Assembly (NCBI GenBank): GCA_030267565.1
Contig: BRXU01000015.1
Location: 2,665,001 to 2,729,000, forward strand
DNA length: 64,000 bases
Reading direction: 5' to 3'
Source of the DNA: Pleodorina starrii
Taxonomy: Eukaryota > Chlorophyta > Chlorophyceae > Chlamydomonadales > Volvocaceae
Shown: positions 12,495-22,834 of the stretch, one piece after another
How the letters are laid out: each line of letters begins with the position of its first letter
Numbering within the stretch: position 1 is the first letter of the stretch
Notes under the pieces: model-generated
Database searches by the model: none
The model's input: the letters and a program-made list of their open reading frames with translations, nothing else
Told to the model about the DNA's origin: nothing
Position numbers and translations under genes: made by a program

Positions 12495-14208
12495 CATGCT
12501 GTTGTGCAGCATTAAGGGGCAAAGTTCGGCTGTGGGCTGTGGGCGAGTGCGCCAGGCAGCCTGAGGGACCCCCACCTTTGGACAAGCAGAGAAGGACTGC
12601 GCAGTACGTCTGACTGCTGGCGGCTTTGCCCGTAGAGGACCGTCGTATCACCCATTCACCCATATCATGTGATGGGTTGTGGATACGACAGCAGTGGGCA
12701 TTTCTTGCAGGGCCCCAGACCGGGCAGAATATACGATATGGGCATTGAGACCACGGCGTATATTCATGCAGCGATAGCAAGCAGTTTCTGGCGCATGGAT
12801 GGAAGGATGCTTTCGAACACAGCGCGGATGTGCAACCTTTCAGGCCCTTTGGTGCGGAGGCGCAGGTAGCGCGCTATGGGCAAGCAATCTTGCTAGACCC
12901 GTACAGGGTATCGCTGAAGCGCGAGTGGCCAACATGAAGTGTTTTGGATGGCCGCTTGGGGATTGCCCGGTAGTTCTCGCTTGGCGCGGCCGATGCAGCG
13001 CCCGACTAGCAGCACCCAACGAAGGCTCGACACACCAAGGGCGGGCCGCAGACCCCGCCGGCATGGCCTTAGGGTGTGTGCGACCACAAGAATTCGTCTT
13101 TTGGACTGTGTGCAGGTGGCGAAAGCATCATGACGTGCTTTAGTTAGTTCCGTGGATATTGCGCTGAGCTATGCTGGATGGGCTTGAGGAACGGACGGTG
13201 GTTCTGTTTCGCCGTGTGATGAATGTGGGCCCTGGGCTCCTGGCAGGTAGTGCGGTGCATATGACTGCTGTGTATGAGGACGCTGTGCTGCGTGTTGGGT
13301 AAGTCGGTGTGCTAATACGAGAACAGTGGTTTTTTATGCATGAGCCGTGAGGTTACGAATATGATGCTTTTGATGAGGAATGGGAGTGGGTCCTACTGGT
13401 AATACTTCCCGGTTAACGTCGATGTGATCCGATGTGATCCGTAACTCATAACCCCGCTTATCCAGCTGTGGCAGGCAGCGGACTGATGCTAGCTGCGTGG
13501 TGCTAGTTATGGTAGCGGAATGGCTTTCCAGGTGCTGGCAAGTAGGCAACTCCAGCCTTGACGTTTTTGCATATGCCGAGCGAGTGCTGCATGCGTTAAG
13601 TTCATGGCAAGTGGATAGTCGGAGCCATCCCGCGTGCCAGTCTGCCCGTACCGAAACCAACAACAACTCGGAATTTATATACTTCACCAGAGTCCCATAT
13701 GACGCCCTGATGCAGTCGTGTGAAATGTGCGCTAGTCGTGATGCGATGACACCCGAGCTATGCCGTGCATGCCACGCAGAGGCCGCTCGCTCCGCTGCGT
13801 CTGCTGTGTCGCCCACGGCGTGGCCTCGCTCGGCGTTCCCTCCTCCCTCTTTTCGCAACTATCTCCAAAGCAACCGCAGCTATCGCCAGGGTCCACCAGT
13901 GATCCAGTGCTCAGAGGCGTCGCTCACACTCCCCGCTCTCACATCCACCCAAAGACCCATCCATTCATCTTTGTTCATCTTTGTTGATCCAAATAGCAAC
14001 CTCTGGCCCCTAGCTGGATGGACCTCGGCTGCCCGCAGGTAGGAAGTTTGCTGCCTGGATTTCCAAGTTTCCCAATTTCCCAAGATCAAGCCCGCAATGT
14101 CATGCGCCTCCAGAACAGCTACGCGGCCTGTGAACCCGCTCCTAACTGTGTACCTCTCAGAGACCACATATCCGTCAGGTACGTTCTTCCGTGGACTTCC
14201 GTAAACCT
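12495..14208. other. intergenic between convergent genes
   Basis: The region lies between the end of the plus-strand 951-residue gene and the end of the minus-strand sulfotransferase gene and must hold both 3' untranslated regions. No coding frame, RNA gene or mobile element was recognised. Confidence 0.5.
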
Positions 14209-14695
14209 TCAGCCACAGAGCCAGCCGCGCGCGACGGCGACGCGCACCAGCATCAGCAGCGTCGCCGCCAACGCCGCCACCACCAGGGCATTGCTGATCG
14301 CGAACAGCGCCGCCAGCCGCCGCGAGACCGCCCGCATGTGGTCGATGCGCCGCCGGAAGTCCGCCGCGTCGTTGACGTGCGGGAAGGGCCGCTCCGGAAC
14401 CGGCTTGGCCAGGAAGGCGCACAGCGGGGCCCAGCCGTCCTGCACCCGGAACTCCAGCAACCGACCGGGGGGCACCACGCGCCGAACCTCCGCAAGGTGC
14501 GACTCGTACACCTGTACGGCACGGCATACGACCAGCCGGCAACCGGGGAAGGCCGGCACCTAAGGCGGGCTGCTCTTGGTGAGAATTATTTTCCCGAGAA
14601 CAGCAGGCTCCCATTTACGGCGCTCTGGGCCGCTGCGGACAACAAGCGTCGCCTCTGGGAAGAGCCACGCCCCAGCTCGTCAATTGTCTCCCTCA

Positions 14696-14728
<33 letters not shown>

Positions 14729-15575
14729 GGGACCCCCCCCTACACACATACATCCAAGTGCACCGCACCTTGCGTGCGTGCTCGCGGTCCGCGAAACGGC
14801 CGGAAAACGTGCCCTGCCACACGACCTCCTCCACCATATCCCGCATTTCCGCCTGCTGCCGAAACAGCGGCGCCAGGTACGGCGGCGGCCGGATCGAGCG
14901 CATGGCGTCGCGGATGGCGAAGATCGTGCCGCACGCGCTGTCGTACCACTTGTCGAAATCGCGCAGCGTCAGCACCACCATGGCGCGCGGGTTCGCGGCG
15001 AGCAGCTCCCGGTAAAAGGCCAACGACGGCCAGTCCACGGCGGCGGTGTAGCCTCCCTCGCCAAGCACCTGCCGCCAGTCGATGGGCCGGCCCGCGGCCC
15101 GGTCGCGTGCGGCCCGCAGCCAGACGGCCGCCTGACCCGGGCGGGTTACCACCTGCGGTCAGGTACCGTAGTTGAGCTGCGTCAGGGCTTCGGCCGCGAC
15201 CGGTGGCGTCAGATGCGTAGGAAAACCCCTTTTGCCGTCCCAGGCCGCGTCAGCAGAAGAACCAGGGGGCGATGCGCAATCAGGGGTATACCCCTCGGTC
15301 CAAACACCCAAAGCTGTTGAGTCCACTCTCTCCACCGGCGCCCGCTTCACTCGATCGATTTACGGTACCTCTGCCATGTGGTGCGTCTTGTAGCCTAGGG
15401 TATTTAGCGCTGCATACAGACTCGCGGTGCCGGTACGGCCAAAGCCGGCGCCGATGACCTCCACCTCCGCCGCCGCTGACCCCCGGCGCGCGGAAGCGGT
15501 GTCTGCGTCGCCCCGGGCGGCGGCGCGCGCAGAGAGTAGGTCGGAGTCCCTCGCGTTGAGCAGGAATCGCATCAT
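14209..15575 (-). CDS. sulfotransferase-fold family protein with C-terminal membrane helix
   Basis: Three exons, 15369-15575, 14769-15152 and 14209-14511, join in phase 0 to give 297 residues. The 5'-phosphosulfate-binding loop is IGAGFGRTGTASL at residues 41-53. The second exon holds AAVDWPSLAFYREL and then VVLTLRDFDKWYDSA, the usual 3'-phosphate-binding Arg/Ser region of this family. The third has VYESHLAEVRRVVPPGRLL and PVPERPFPHVND, typical of the widespread sulfotransferase group often misnamed NAD-dependent epimerase. A hydrophobic helix (ALVVAALAATLLMLV) ends the protein, predicting a tail-anchored or type II-like membrane enzyme. It would transfer sulfate from PAPS; the acceptor cannot be told. 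The start is the first of two adjacent Met codons at 15575. The gene lies in the same orientation as the MFS transporter 2.9 kb upstream. Confidence 0.85.
14696..14727. repeat. (CA)n microsatellite
   Basis: About 15 CA units in the second intron of the sulfotransferase gene, between exons 2 and 3. Confidence 0.95.
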
Positions 15576-18448
15576 GGTCGCGGGTGGTACTGGCTACTGG
15601 GGGGTTTGCCTGAGGAAACTTGGAAAGGCCGGTTGCGTCCCTCGCTGCGGTTCCCCTTCACGGCATCAACCTCAGCCTCCGGCAAGGCGGAAACATATGT
15701 TGGCGAACGTGTAGCCTGTAGAAAAGAGTTCCGCGAAGGCCGTGTGGCGTGGCGTGACAGCTCGCGCCGGCGTTTTGGTCGGCACAGACTTTCCTTTGAA
15801 AAATCAGAACCCTTTTGAGGGACACGAGAATGTCTGCTATGTTTATTCCAACAACTACAATCTTACGGCACAGTGTCTCATCCACGTTCGAATCCTCTGT
15901 CCCAACGTACGAATACACTGTCGCTCGCGGGATGTTCGGATGAAGGGCTGAGGATGGATCCTAGCTGGGCAGCACCAACCGCCTTGGACTACCGCAGCTC
16001 GCACATGACGTAGTGCAGTGTGCTGCCAAGTGGTGGTGACCTGTGGCATGACAATCCTTGATGGTATTACAGAAACTTAGGAAGGGGCCCAGAAGCCTAA
16101 CCACACCGTAACGACACCTACATACGTTCAAAGGTGCGTAACCGGGGGGTCGTACAGCGGTAGGTCGATGTCGCGACGGACTGACCGACCCGTGGGTCTG
16201 CAACGGCGCACCGTGCGCGCACACACACACGCACGCGCTTCTGTAGTACATGAACGCTTCCGTAATCATCAGGCAGCGGGCCGACCGTGGAGGCGAGTTT
16301 ACTTCGGTGAGCCTTTAAGCCGCAGGCGGTTCGCGAATAATGCGTCCAAGGACGGGTTTCGGCTGCACCGCTCCCCACAAATTTCAATAACAACATACGG
16401 TAGGGTATACAGAGGGTCCCTGTGGAGACCCCCGGCTACCGCTGGGTGTGAGATTATGGCTAGCTGCTATGAGTGGAGTTGGTGGCCGAGTTGATTGGCC
16501 AGGATTCACACGTTTGAGTGGTGGCGATCGCTGAACCCTCTGTCTCGGTGGTAGATTGGGTGAATGGATGAGGTCCGCCCTAGAAGGCAGAGCTATCCCA
16601 GTTGTCCAATGAGGATCGTCTGGAAGGTTCTGTGGTGCGGATGGTGCCCAGAGGAGAATGGGGCCATACCGTACAACTGTAATCTCTCTCTCTCTCTCTA
16701 GAGGATTTGGTAAGGTAGGGTCCGTGAACGGGAAGCGGCGAGGGCCACCTTCAGCGCTTCGGTTTGGCATTGTGTCCAAGAGCGCAGCAAGGCCCGCCCG
16801 ACAAACTAAAGACTGCGCGCTGAGCGCCTGTGTACGGCAAGTTGCCGTACTGTACCTATCGTGTCTCTGCCGGCAGCGCCGCGCGCCGGTGTACGGAGCT
16901 ACGGACGCGCAATCACATCATGACCCCTCTCCCTGCTACGTGCCAGAGGCGCACGCAGAGGCGGCGCAACGCCGTCGGGCTGGGTTTGCGCGGCCCCACA
17001 GGACGAAGCACATGTCAGATACCCCTTCCCACCACCCCATCAGGAGTTCAGAACAGACACGTCCTGCCGGCAACGTTGCCTTCCCCGCTTGCCTCCCCCC
17101 CAAAATCATCAAAACCCCTGTCAACAGACAGTCACCAAACCCTAGCCAACACTGGAGCAGTAAACGGGAGCCGTGGTCGAGTATCAAAAACTGAAGTAGC
17201 GCACAGAGTGCCCCTCCGTTGCCGCCCGTTGCGACACCATCGGCGCAACCAGACGATGCAGCGACGGCGGCAACACGCGGCCGGAAAAAACGCAGCACCG
17301 TGGAACGGTGATTTTGGTGAAACGCACGGTGGCAGCCTTGGAAAAGAGCGCTTGCCGCGTCCGCAACCGCCATCGCGTGTCTGCACACCGCGGCAGGTGA
17401 CGGTGCATCATCGCAACCGGCGTCCCGGTCGAATGTCGACTCGGGATCAGCCTTTTTTTGCGGAAATGATTTATTGCTACGCTAGCGCTGTAGGTGTAGT
17501 GACACTGAAAAGAAAACGGGCGAACAAAATATCGGATGCCGCAAAGAAGGCCGCAGCCGTAAGGAGGGAAGGTGCGGAGCCGACCCTACCCTACCCAACC
17601 CGACCCGACCCGACTCGACTCTGGTGATTGGGCCTCCCCACGAGATCCGTCGCCTCCGTCCCTCCGCAGTGCGGTACCAAACGGTATCGCCACCACCTTA
17701 TGTAGACCACCTTATTTAGCCCCCCAACCAACCAACCAACCAACCAACCCAGAAAGAAGAAGCTGACATGCAGGTCTGTCACGCCGCGCCGTCCCACTGC
17801 GTTCCCTACCCTTCCCTCCGCTCCCCTCCACTGGCATATAGCGATACAAATGGGGTCTCTCCGTCGCTGTCGATCAACCGCGTCCAGCCATCAACACCAT
17901 CTCGCAACCATCTCCGCCCATCGAATTTGAATTTTGAATTTGAACTAGAAGGAAAAACACGACCTACTTGCGCCTCCATGGACGCCTACTCGGTCCAACA
18001 CACCCGACGACGACACCCTTCCCTCACAGACCGGGACGGGACGGGATGGGACGGCAGGCGGACGGACGGGCTGCGACCTTCGGATGCGCCGATCTGCCGA
18101 CCGATCCACGGCGCGGCGCCCTGCTAGCCGCTGCCCCGCACGGCGACCATAACGCCAACCCAACCCACCTCGGCCCAGTGGACCCAAATCAAAAGGCCGC
18201 GCGCCGCAGCACACGCAGCACCGCCACACCCTAAAACCCACAAGAGCCCGCACCCAGCAGCCCCTACACGGGGCCACCCAACACACCGCCTTTCTTCACA
18301 CACGTAAGAGCCATCTCACGGCCCCTCAGCATCCCTTCCCTGGAGCGATCTCATTCCCCCACCTTATCGGGCTCCGGACTATACGTGGATAACCCACCTT
18401 ATCGTCCCCATTGCCACCATCGCCTCCGTTCCTTAGCTGCGGTTCGTG
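15576..18448. other. intergenic, no gene recognised
   Basis: The region lies between the sulfotransferase start and the MFS transporter stop, both minus strand. It holds short simple repeats, (CT)n near 16681, (ACCCG)n near 17590 and (CCAA)n near 17728, one GACCCGTGGGTC palindrome at 16187 and one copy of a dispersed 27-bp repeat at 18369. No convincing exon was found. Confidence 0.45.
18369..18395 (+). repeat. dispersed 27-bp repeat, copy 1
   Basis: Core GGGCTCCGGACTATACGTGG followed by ATAACCC. Near-identical copies lie at 31447-31473 and 32926-32945 inside introns of the leucine-rich-repeat gene. In one frame all three read GSGLYVDNP. Confidence 0.8.
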
Positions 18449-21400
18449 TCACTCACTCCCTCTCCGCACAGCCACCGCCGCCACCGTCCCCTTGTCGCCA
18501 CCAACTTCAGGGCTAATGCCACAACCGCTATTGCCGCCGATACTTGCTCCGGGAATGGACAGCCGCATCAGCGGCAGCCCCAGCCCAGCCCCGCAGCCGG
18601 CTCCGCCGGCTCCGTCGTCATCGACGCTGACGGCGCAGGCCGCGTCGGCGCCGGACCTGGGGACCGTACAGCCACACGCCCCGTCTGGCGGCGGCGGCGC
18701 CGCCGCCGCCGCCGCGAGTTCCACCGTTGCGGTGCTGCCACGTTGGTTGCAACGGAGCCACTCCAGCAGCTCTTCGAAGGTGTCGAGTTGGTGCATGCCG
18801 CGGGTCTCGGGCAGCTGTGTGTGTACGGTAGTGTTGGTTTTGGGTTTGGTTTGGGGCGTTGCGGGGATATAGGATGTGACAGGTGCGACAGTCCAAGGAG
18901 CCAAAAGAGAGTCTATGGGGATGGTGTTTCCCGCGGGCCGCCCGGCATGTACCGGTATGTATGTGTGTGTGTGTGTGTGCATAGCGGCCAACAGGGCCGT
19001 GGACATGCCTTGGTGTACGCGCCTTAGCTGGCGAATGGAGAGGCGACGCAAAAGGCCAGTAGTTCCTCCCCCGTCTCAGCGAGGGGCCCCCGGGCCAGCG
19101 AACCCAGTCAGTCAGTCAGTCAGTCGACCCACCTTAGCCACTAGCGCCACGGCCGCCAGCGACATCACCCCCATCACTGCGAACGGCAGCCGCCTCAGCG
19201 GGCCCGGGGGGCTCAGCAGCAGCAGCACCGGGGTCACCAGTCCACCCATGTCGCCGGACTGGTGCGGCGCAAAAGGGCGGGGAGCGGCAGCAGGGCGCCA
19301 CGGCGGCGGGCGGGACGTCAGTTCAGACAGGAGATTCAGCATGGGTCGAGCATGAACTCGGGCACATGGATTTGGGCGCGTGAATTTGGGCATGGCCTGC
19401 CTGCCCTCACGGAATACCAGAATGACGAAATTAGCGAAATGAAGAAGTGTCCGAAGTCTCCACCATACAGCCTCTTGAAAATTGCAAGCATTCACATTTG
19501 CGGAAACACATATAAGCGGAAACACATATTTTTGCGGAAACACAATAAGCGGAAACACATATTTTTGCGGAGTACTTTTTTCCCAGTTCGGGGATTTTAT
19601 TCATTATTACTTGTAAATTATGAGCTAATATATAAATTAAATGATAATTCATTACTCGAATAATTCGTAAAACCCAGTAGGTAGGAGCCTTGACGAGAGC
19701 GAAAGAAGCCCCGCAGCCGGCAGAAAGCGTCCCGCATCGCGCACCCGGAGCCCCACCAGCCGATACCCCCCCCACACACCCACCAGCCCTTAACCCGCCC
19801 CATGGCCCCACCTGTCCCGCCAATGCGAGCGCCCCGGAGCGCAGGCAGGTGGGGAACAGCTCTGCAGCGAAGGTGAGACCCACCGCCCAGGCGCCGGAGC
19901 AGCCCAGCTTGCCCACCATCGCAAGAACCACCTGAGGGGATGGGGCAGGACGACCCATGGGTCAAACAATACGGCACATGGGTCAAACAATACGGCACAT
20001 GGGTCAAACAACGCGATCCGCCACCAGCACCGCCACCATCCACCCCCCCGCACCTGCAGCGCGCCGCCCGAGGTGAAGGCACATGCGGTGCAAGCCGCGC
20101 CCGCGAGCGTCGTGCCCACTCCGATGGCGAGGCGGCGGCCGATTCGGTCCGTCGTCGCGGCCAGCAGCAGGTAGCCGGGCAGCTCCGCCGCCGCCGTCAG
20201 GAAGAAGTTGGCGTGCAGCGAGCCCTCCACCAGCGACCCCAGCGCCAGCGTCACACCGTAGTACGACACGCTCAGCGCGAACAGCACGAAGCAGGTCGAC
20301 AGAAGCAGGCGCCGCGTCGCGGGGTACGACAGCGCCGTGAACAGACCCACATCGGCGGTCGCCGCGGCGGCGGCTTCGCCGCCGCCGCCGCCAATTTCCC
20401 CAGCCAGCAGCAGTGCCGTCTCCTCGTCGTTTTTCATTTCCTCCGGGAACGTCCTCCCCATGTCGTACTGGTCGGTTGACGCCGGCGAAGCCGGCGCTTC
20501 CGCGGCGGCGCCCTTGGCGCCGCTGCGGCCTAGGAGGGCTGTCGTCGTCGTCGCCGCCGTCGCCGCCATCTCGGGTGGCGGCGGCGGTTGATGTCTCATC
20601 ACGCGGACCTCGCCGTCGGGTGTGCACTCCAGGGAGGGGGCCGGGTGGACTCCGTTGAGCCGGGCCACCCACAGCAGAGCGGAGTGGGCCTGGTGTGTTC
20701 CCGTAGCCATCAGTCGAGCAGGAGCAGCAGCAGCAGCAGCAGCGAGGGGACCGGAAAGGGGGTAAAAGATAACGGACCTCCCTCCCTCCCTCCCTCCCTC
20801 CCTCCCTCCCTCCCTCCCTCCCTCCCTCCCTCCCTCCCTCCCTGCCTCCCTCCCTGCCTCCCTCCCTGCCTCCTTCCTTCCGCATACCCAGACTTGCTCG
20901 CCAAACATACCTGTAACCGTATCAACACTCCCGCTCCTCAGGTATTTATATACTGTAACAGGTATGTCTGGCAAAGCAAGTCTGGGCAAGCAAGTATGCT
21001 CGCTCGGGTGGCCACCTCGAGGTCTCCTCAATGCGCCGCGTCTTCCTTGAATTCCCCGCCGCCGCTCTAGCCCCCCGCAGCCCCGCTGCCTTTCCCGTCC
21101 CCCACCTTCTCCGGCCGGCCCTGCAGCAGCAGCCAGCGCGCCGACTCCGGCACCAGCGGCGCCAGCAGCAGCACCACCGCGCAGGAGGCCGCCACCGCCA
21201 AGGTGAGATCCCTCCAGGGAGGGAAGGCCAGCGACAGGCCCGCCAGCAGAAACTCACCCAGGATGAAGAACGACTGAGTCAGCATGCCTGGGCCAGGAGG
21301 AGGGGGCGGGGAGGAGGGGGGCGGGTAGGGACAGGGCGGTATCTTCGTTTTTACCCCTCCCTTCCCAACTGCGACGCACCGCCCACAACAGGCGCCGCGC

Positions 21401-22834
21401 CGCAGCCCCAAGCCCCACTTGCACAAGCCTCCCCCACCTCCACACACACCACCCCACACTCCACCCCCTCCACCGCGCGCCGGGCCGCACCTGCCGCGCC
21501 CCTCCACGCAGGCGCCACCATCTCCGTCGCCAAGACATACCCCCCCAGCGCCTGACCCGCGCACAGCGTCCCGGACAGACAGCGAAGGATAAGATGAAGC
21601 CAGTAGTAGCCGCCGCCGTCGTCGCCGCCGTCGTCGCCGCCTCCGGCGGCGGCGGCGCCGCCGTCGCTGGCGGCCGCCGCCGCCGCCCTGGCGGCGCCGG
21701 GGCCCTGCGGCACCAGCGGCGACGCGGAGAGGGCGGTGACGGCGGCGGTGGCGGCGGCGCAGGCGACCAGGGTGGAGCGACGGCCGTGGCGGTCGGCGAT
21801 GCGGCCGAAGATGCCGTTGCCCGCCATGAAGCCAGCGAAGAAGAGCGTGTCCAGCAGGCTCACCTGGGGGGAGGGGGTCAGGGAGTAATATGCTCCTTTA
21901 TAAAACAATGAGTCACCTGGGGGGGCGGGTGGGGCGGTGGTGGTCGCCGTAAACAGCACCAGCGCTTCAGCATCAGAAGCGGCATTTGAATATCAGCATT
22001 GCACAATCGAAGCCCCCTCGCAACTGCCCTTATACTGTCCTTGCATTCACCTCCTCGCCAACGACGACATCGATAGCGAGGAGGCGCCGATAGCGAGGAG
22101 TCCCGTCGCTGAGAGACAACACCCACCTCCCGTTGCTGCAGGCGTTTGAGCTGGCCTGGCCCCCGGCCCTCACCCCAGGCATTCAAGCCGGGCCTGGCCC
22201 ACGTTTCTCCGCTGGGGTATCGATTATACTATTATCATCCAAGTGTATCACTTGGTTCCCGGACACACAACCCCCGTGTGTGTGTAGCCCTCCGCACAGG
22301 GAGGCATCACGTGGGTTGAAGTACACGCACCTTCCATGCCTGGCCGCACACCAGGTTGTACTCGCTGCTGAGCGACAACGCCGGATCGATCCACACGTAC
22401 TGCGATGGATGCAGGTCGCAGAAGCTGCGCGCAGCTGCGGGCTGCTGTGCGCCACCGCCCGCGTCACCTGCGGTGGGGTCGCTGGTGTCGGTGGCGAGTG
22501 CTGCCGCCGCGCCGCCGGCGGGCGCGGTTGGTGACGCCGCCGACGGCGTAGGTGACGAGGGCGCGTAGTACGGTGCGTATCCGCGGGCCAGCAGCTGGTC
22601 GTTGAGCAGCGCGGTGCAGGCGACGTCGGCCGGGTCGACGCAACGCCAGGCGGGCGGCCCGGCGCCGGCCAGCGGGTCGGCGTAGGTGAAGGTCATTTGG
22701 AACATGATAGTGGACGAGGTAAGGTATGAGAGCCCTCCGACGAGCAGGGCCAGCGCCTGGGCGGGCCCGAAGCCGCGCCAGCCAAGCTCTGTCCTGAGCA
22801 AGTCGTCCATGCCAATTGGGGGATCATATTTCAT
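18449..22834 (-). CDS. major facilitator transporter, organic cation transporter (SLC22-like) family
   Basis: Seven exons, 22331-22834, 21491-21863, 21106-21287, 20054-20689, 19812-19931, 19133-19258 and 18449-18814, splice in frame to about 768 residues. The N-terminal helix is followed by a long extracellular loop and SEYNLVCGQAWK, the usual OCT loop end. Then come GIFGRIADRHGRRS (the MFS G-x-x-x-D-R-x-G-R-R loop after TM2), the PESARWLLLQGRPEK motif after TM6, a roughly 110-residue cytoplasmic loop rich in Ala and Pro, DRIGRRLAIG after TM8, and AELFPTCLRSGALALAG near TM11. The last exon opens with LPETRGMHQLDTFEEL, typical of the C-terminus of MFS carriers, and runs into a disordered tail. 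It is a plasma- or organelle-membrane solute carrier; the substrate is unknown. ATG at 22834 or 22810 (MDDLL) could start it. Long Ala/Gly inserts in loops are common in this lineage. Confidence 0.85.
19497..19571. repeat. AT-rich tandem repeat with GCGGAAACACA core
   Basis: The core GCGGAAACACA(TAT) occurs four times, with spacing alternating between 15 and 19 bp, inside the MFS intron that separates the exons at 19812-19931 and 19133-19258. The surrounding 19430-19680 is far richer in A+T than the rest of the gene, which suggests an inserted element. Confidence 0.7.
19952..20012. repeat. 21-bp tandem repeat, about 2.8 units
   Basis: The unit CATGGGTCAAACAATACGGC plus A repeats head to tail in an intron of the MFS transporter. 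Its left edge is a variant (GACCCATGGGTC) of a 12-bp palindrome found elsewhere in the window. Confidence 0.9.
20776..20877. repeat. (CCCT)n / (CTCC)n polypyrimidine tract
   Basis: About 100 bp of nearly pure CCCT repeats in an MFS intron, degrading at the right into CCTG-containing units. On the coding strand it is a GGGA purine tract. Confidence 0.95.
20890..20983. repeat. imperfect inverted repeat, arms about 28 bp
   Basis: The arm at 20890-20917 (AGACTTGCTCGCCAAACATA and on) is matched in reverse complement by 20955-20983 with about three mismatches, leaving a loop of roughly 37 bp. It lies in an MFS intron and could fold back in RNA or be a small foldback element. Confidence 0.75.
21873..21915 (-). 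repeat. dispersed 43-bp intron element, copy 1
   Basis: On the minus strand it begins TGACTCATTGTTTTATAAAG and ends ACTCCCTGACCCCC. It lies about 10-50 nt upstream of the acceptor of MFS exon 2. A copy with three differences sits at 34753-34796, just upstream of an acceptor of the leucine-rich-repeat gene in the same sense. Confidence 0.85.
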
